From Zobellia roscoffensis (lineage in GTDB: Bacteria > Bacteroidota > Bacteroidia > Flavobacteriales > Flavobacteriaceae), in contig NZ_JADDXT010000002.1 of NCBI RefSeq assembly GCF_015330165.1, forward strand, positions 4,119,646-4,183,645: a stretch of 64,000 nt of DNA, in the 5' to 3' direction. Shown here piece after piece: positions 61,114 through 64,000 of this stretch. How positions within the stretch are numbered: the first letter of the stretch is position 1; each line of letters starts with the position of its first letter. The notes under the pieces are model-generated. The model had not been told where the DNA came from and made no database searches. It was given only the letters and a program-made list of their open reading frames with translations. The position numbers and the translations under genes are program-made.

Positions 61114-61650
61114 CTAGTTTAAATTATCTTCCCGTTTTAGCAACTCTACATACGGATTTCCTTTAATTCCCAAGAGTTTGGCAAAAGCGGGTTCCGTTTT
61201 TAGGCCTTTTGATTTTAGTTCTATAATGGCCTGCTTAAAATCGTTTCCTTTTTTGAGTATAAGTCTATGCTCAATTATCATATGCCGGTAGGCATTTTGT
61301 TTTTCCGTTGGTAGGTTTTGACCAAAAATTTCAAACTCAAATTTATCAGCGCTAAACGTTGCTACCGTAGCCTCAATTCCGTTTTGGATTGTAGTAGCTA
61401 ATTTGAAATCTGTTTCATTGCCGAACTGCTTCACTAAAAAGCCACCAAACCGCTTATGGTCTTTGCAATGGCAAATGATATCTAAATCACTCTCCGGCAG
61501 ATCTATTTCAATAGGAATCGTACCCGTTAAAATAGGATTGTAATCTCCAAGTTTTTCTAAAACCTGATGTTTTACGATTGCAGCATATGCCAATTGTTGC
61601 CGCTCGTTACCCTGTTTTAGGTAAACTATATTTTTAAAATCGATAATCAA
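61114..61650 (-). CDS. DUF4269 protein with nucleotidyltransferase-like core
   Basis: The 178-residue protein contains GTIPIEIDLPESDLDIICH, which looks like the G-S/T-x...D-x-D motif of nucleotidyltransferase folds, followed by a helical half (QNAYRHMIIEHRLILKKGN, KTEPAFAKLLGIKGNPYVEL). DUF4269 has no assigned activity. It is upstream of the alpha/beta hydrolase gene by 4 bp, so the two are cotranscribed. A role in modifying a nucleotide or aminoglycoside-like compound is a guess. Confidence 0.85.
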   Translation of the reverse strand: MIIDFKNIVYLKQGNERQQLAYAAIVKHQVLEKLGDYNPILTGTIPIEIDLPESDLDIICHCKDHKRFGGFLVKQFGNETDFKLATTIQNGIEATVATFSADKFEFEIFGQNLPTEKQNAYRHMIIEHRLILKKGNDFKQAIIELKSKGLKTEPAFAKLLGIKGNPYVELLKREDNLN

Positions 61651-61820
61651 TTCTGCTTCTCTTTATATTCCCGAAAATAGTCAATTTAGAGTTGAACACT
61701 ATAAAATAAGATTGCCTTTCGGAAACCAAGACTGCATTCCCATCTAAAGTTGATTTATAGCATATTTCTTTTACTTTTCGCCTTTTAACTATTGATAGTT
61801 TTAATAATCTACAGCTCACA

Positions 61821-62357
61821 TCAAATCTCTTTAGCCATTCGGTACATACCTTTCATAGCTTCATGCATAAAGTCCGAATCAAAACTAAAACTATTCACCT
61901 TTTTAAAACCCAATTTCTCATAAAACCGAAGTGCTTGATCTTGCGTATCCATCACTTCTAGCCATAAGGTTGATTTTTTCGTAGTTCTGTATTCCTTCTC
62001 AATCCAAAGAATAAGGGCTTTACCAATACCTTTTCCTTGCAGTGACTGGTCTAAATAAATACGTTGTAGTTTGGTTCCGTTAACTGTATGGGCAGGAGGC
62101 AAAGATTCATTTAGAAGTACTTTTAAAATTCCCGTTTTTTCATTTTTATAGGTTATGAAAAAGTATTCGGAATTTGGTTGACCAAGCTCCTTCTCTAAAT
62201 TCTCTTTAGCGTATAAACTGTTTATATACGAAGCACCCTTATCCGGCCACAAATGTGAATAAGCAGGCGGATATATAGTACACATTAAATCATATAGCTG
62301 TTGATATTCACCTATCGTAATAGGTTCTAAATATAGGTCTGTTGTTAACTTATGCAT
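61821..62357 (-). CDS. GNAT-family N-acetyltransferase
   Basis: The 178-residue protein has the GNAT core with acetyl-CoA motif LDQSLQGKGIGKALILWIEK (Q/RxxGxG/A) and motif B with WLEVMDTQDQALRFYEKLGF. It transfers an acetyl group to an amine; the acceptor is unknown. It is monocistronic, followed after 170 bp by the DUF4269 gene. Confidence 0.92.
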   Translation of the reverse strand: MHKLTTDLYLEPITIGEYQQLYDLMCTIYPPAYSHLWPDKGASYINSLYAKENLEKELGQPNSEYFFITYKNEKTGILKVLLNESLPPAHTVNGTKLQRIYLDQSLQGKGIGKALILWIEKEYRTTKKSTLWLEVMDTQDQALRFYEKLGFKKVNSFSFDSDFMHEAMKGMYRMAKEI

Positions 62358-62591
62358 TTGAATAGTCCTGTTCTAGGTTGCTAAACTAAAATACGCTTTT
62401 ATAGTGTAGTAATCAGTTGCGAGAATGATGCCTGCAATAGCTGTAATAGATTTGAAACTCTTTTCCTTAAAGAGTATACACTAAATAACTAATATACAAA
62501 CTCTTAGATTACATCTTTATGCTAGCGTAGGCATCTTGTTTGTGCCGAATTGTCCTCATGCTTTTATGATATTTTGCCCTTTTAGTTATGG

Positions 62592-62620
62592 GTACGAGCG
62601 TGACGCTCGCACTAGCGGGG
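62592..62620. repeat. Short palindromic repeat, copy 1
   Basis: ACGAGCGTGACGCTCGC is a 6-bp perfect hairpin (CGAGCG-TGA-CGCTCG) followed by ACTAGCGGGG. It recurs with two or three changes at 63702-63730, so the two copies flank the gene at 62641-63630 in the same orientation. It resembles REP elements seen across Bacteroidota. Confidence 0.75.
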
Positions 62621-62640
62621 ATAATTTAGTTCTACATTTT

Positions 62641-63630
62641 TCAATTGAAAGATTGCATTTTCACCCAATCAATAAGTTCATCTTTATCAACAGTTACCCA
62701 GGTTGCGGCAGTATTTTTTTTCTCTGTTTTACTGTCTTGGGGATAAAAGATGACCAAATCGGAATTTTCATTTCCAGCCAATTTTAACTGCGCAATAAGA
62801 CCAACCATATCTGGACCGTTATTGTCTATTGTGGTTTTTCTCTTCTTCTCCAACCAATATTCTATGGCGACTTCCATATATGCTCTTACCGGATACTCTT
62901 TGAAATATTGAATATGCCTGTTGGTTTTATCAGAATAGCTATAGGTTGAAAACTCGAGGTAGTTTTCAAGATGTGTTGATGGAGTGCCATTGAGGTTTTT
63001 TTCTAATATAAAATTGGAAAAAGTGCCTTCCCAAACCGCTCCTTCATCAAAGTTTATTCTTCTATCTCTTTTACCTTCATTGTACTGCCTAACCCAATCT
63101 AATGGAGCATCACAAACTACTAATCCAGAAATGTCTAATATAAAACTAGGATTGGTTTTCTTTACAAATTCAACATATTTTAATACACAATGACCCGATA
63201 AACCTACACCCATTAAGAATACATTTTTATTGGGAAGCTTATTTTCCTTAAACGCTTTTCCTATAGTTTTGTGTGCGTCCAGAATTGAAGTATTCGAGAA
63301 AAAGAAGTCCAACGGTATTTCTGTTGAGACGGACAAAACTCCATACCCCGCTTCATTTGACTGGGAATAGATTTGTTTTGCGCTGTTGTTTTTGTTGTCA
63401 AATTTAGCGTCTTCAAAAAAGATAAGGACTCCATTTACTTTTCCGTTATCCGGTAAAGCCAACGTATACCCTTCTTCTGTAAATTTTAAAAAGTCAGTGT
63501 CTAACTTACCTATTCGTAAACTGTCGTTTTTCACCTTGCTATACGCTTCAATAATATCTTGTGCGTATGTGGGCATGATCGTCCAAATGGCAAGGATTAT
63601 GATTATTGATTTAAGACCTAACTTCATCAT
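62641..63630 (-). CDS. Secreted alpha/beta-hydrolase-like protein
   Basis: The 329-residue protein has a signal peptide ending PTYAQ and an alpha/beta-hydrolase-type core. VNGVLIFFEDAKFDNKNNSA opens the first strands and the nucleophile elbow is VFLMGVGLSGHCVLKYV (G-x-S-G-H, Ser in GLSG). The second half is helical (HLENYLEFSTYSYSD) with a possible acid/His near DNNGPDMVGL and DLVIFYPQDS; the triad His is not certain. I do not recognise a named family. The short repeats lie just beyond both ends of the gene. Confidence 0.75.
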   Translation of the reverse strand: MMKLGLKSIIIILAIWTIMPTYAQDIIEAYSKVKNDSLRIGKLDTDFLKFTEEGYTLALPDNGKVNGVLIFFEDAKFDNKNNSAKQIYSQSNEAGYGVLSVSTEIPLDFFFSNTSILDAHKTIGKAFKENKLPNKNVFLMGVGLSGHCVLKYVEFVKKTNPSFILDISGLVVCDAPLDWVRQYNEGKRDRRINFDEGAVWEGTFSNFILEKNLNGTPSTHLENYLEFSTYSYSDKTNRHIQYFKEYPVRAYMEVAIEYWLEKKRKTTIDNNGPDMVGLIAQLKLAGNENSDLVIFYPQDSKTEKKNTAATWVTVDKDELIDWVKMQSFN

Positions 63631-63701
63631 TTTTACTTTTGGAAAGATTCTAGTTTGGTAGAAAAAGGAAATTGATTTATTATGTTTTTGTTTTGTTACT
63701 T

Positions 63702-63730
63702 CTACGAGCGTGACGTTCGTACTAGCGAGG
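63702..63730. repeat. Short palindromic repeat, copy 2
   Basis: ACGAGCGTGACGTTCGT followed by ACTAGCGAGG is the near-copy of the element at 62592. The stem is imperfect here (CGAGCG against CGTTCG, one mismatch). Confidence 0.72.
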
Positions 63731-63741
63731 TCGTTTTAACC

Positions 63742-64000
63742 TTAGATTAGTAATTCTTTTTTAACCTCAATTATAAATTCTTTGTAAGCTTCTTCCACCA
63801 ATTCGCTCGACTTATTAAGTTCCATTTGTACTTTTCTAAGGTTCTTATGATATTCCTCCCAATTGTTATTGCTCGGACTTTTTGGAAACAAGTACCTTTG
63901 TGACCTGTTCACTTGATTAATTATCTCTTTTGTTATTTCTATTCCAGAATTTTCATAATCACTAATCTGTTCTTCTCCACCATAGACCTCGGGAATGAAA
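63742..64000 (-). CDS. Unknown protein, C-terminal part only
   Basis: The frame ends at a stop at 63742-63744 and runs off the right edge, leaving 85 residues. It is helical and rich in Glu, Asn and Lys (NWEEYHKNLRKVQMELNKSS, LVEEAYKEFIIEVKKELLI). I do not recognise the family. Confidence 0.65.
   Translation of the reverse strand, partial: FIPEVYGGEEQISDYENSGIEITKEIINQVNRSQRYLFPKSPSNNNWEEYHKNLRKVQMELNKSSELVEEAYKEFIIEVKKELLI

Noticed and set aside
61634..61819. Short open frame between the GNAT and DUF4269 genes
   Set aside because: Overlaps the DUF4269 start, unusual amino-acid composition, and no signal or domain.
1..64000. CRISPR array, tRNA, rRNA or prophage
   Set aside because: No regularly spaced direct repeats, clover-leaf sequence, rRNA core motif or phage structural gene was recognised; short promoter repeats are not CRISPR-like.

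Overview
The window reads as chromosome of a marine member of Bacteroidota, family Flavobacteriaceae. The evidence is a SusC/SusD pair with a hybrid two-component regulator, many lipoproteins and secreted carbohydrate-active enzymes, AT-rich DNA, few Shine-Dalgarno sites, and many promoters with the flavobacterial -7 box TAnnTTTG. The enzyme set (GH110, GH42-like, GH16) suggests growth on galactose-rich algal polysaccharide. I do not assign a genus. No rRNA, tRNA, CRISPR array or intact mobile element was seen.

Layout. 0-8.4 kb: end of an efflux system (HlyD-type adaptor, TolC-type channel), a CotH-like lipoprotein, a beta-helix lipoprotein, and a TetR gene with small membrane-protein genes sharing a palindromic operator; then a PAP2 phosphatase. 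8.9-26 kb: a polysaccharide utilisation locus (PUL) with GH42-like enzyme, surface glycan-binding lipoprotein, SusD, SusC, GH110 alpha-galactosidase, a divergent hybrid two-component regulator, decayed IS3 fragments and a GH16 enzyme. 26-28.7 kb: a KefC/KefF-type potassium efflux pair. 28.8-42.5 kb: redox and hydrolytic enzymes on the minus strand with two paralogous AraC regulators. 43.5-48.8 kb: a LysR gene divergent from a PLP decarboxylase, a GAF histidine kinase, a DUF481 protein and a GAF protein. 49-53.2 kb: a TetR-led aldehyde/electrophile detoxification operon. 53.2-64 kb: mixed accessory genes (RidA, Crp, PhzF, SigZ-like sigma factor, MarR, DUF4405, siderophore-interacting protein, hydrolases, GNAT).

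The most notable discovery is regulatory. Four minus-strand promoters at 30.7, 32.8, 40.1 and 41.45 kb share one geometry: a -7 box, exactly 24 bp, then two direct repeats GTA-N8-GG (one of the eight half-sites is a base looser) spaced exactly 21 bp apart. This is the spacing expected of an AraC-family activator, and two AraC genes lie among these operons. I infer a local AraC regulon of about eleven genes: 2OG oxygenase and SDR; enoyl-CoA hydratase-like protein and quinone reductase; nitroreductase, alcohol dehydrogenase, two cupins and a royal-jelly/yellow-type protein; and a tiny lipoprotein-leader ORF with AlkB.

Other signals worth a second look are twin MarR operators bracketing a -7 box, two TetR systems with visible palindromes, a three-copy hairpin-rich repeat at gene 3' ends, and a second short palindromic repeat flanking a secreted hydrolase gene.
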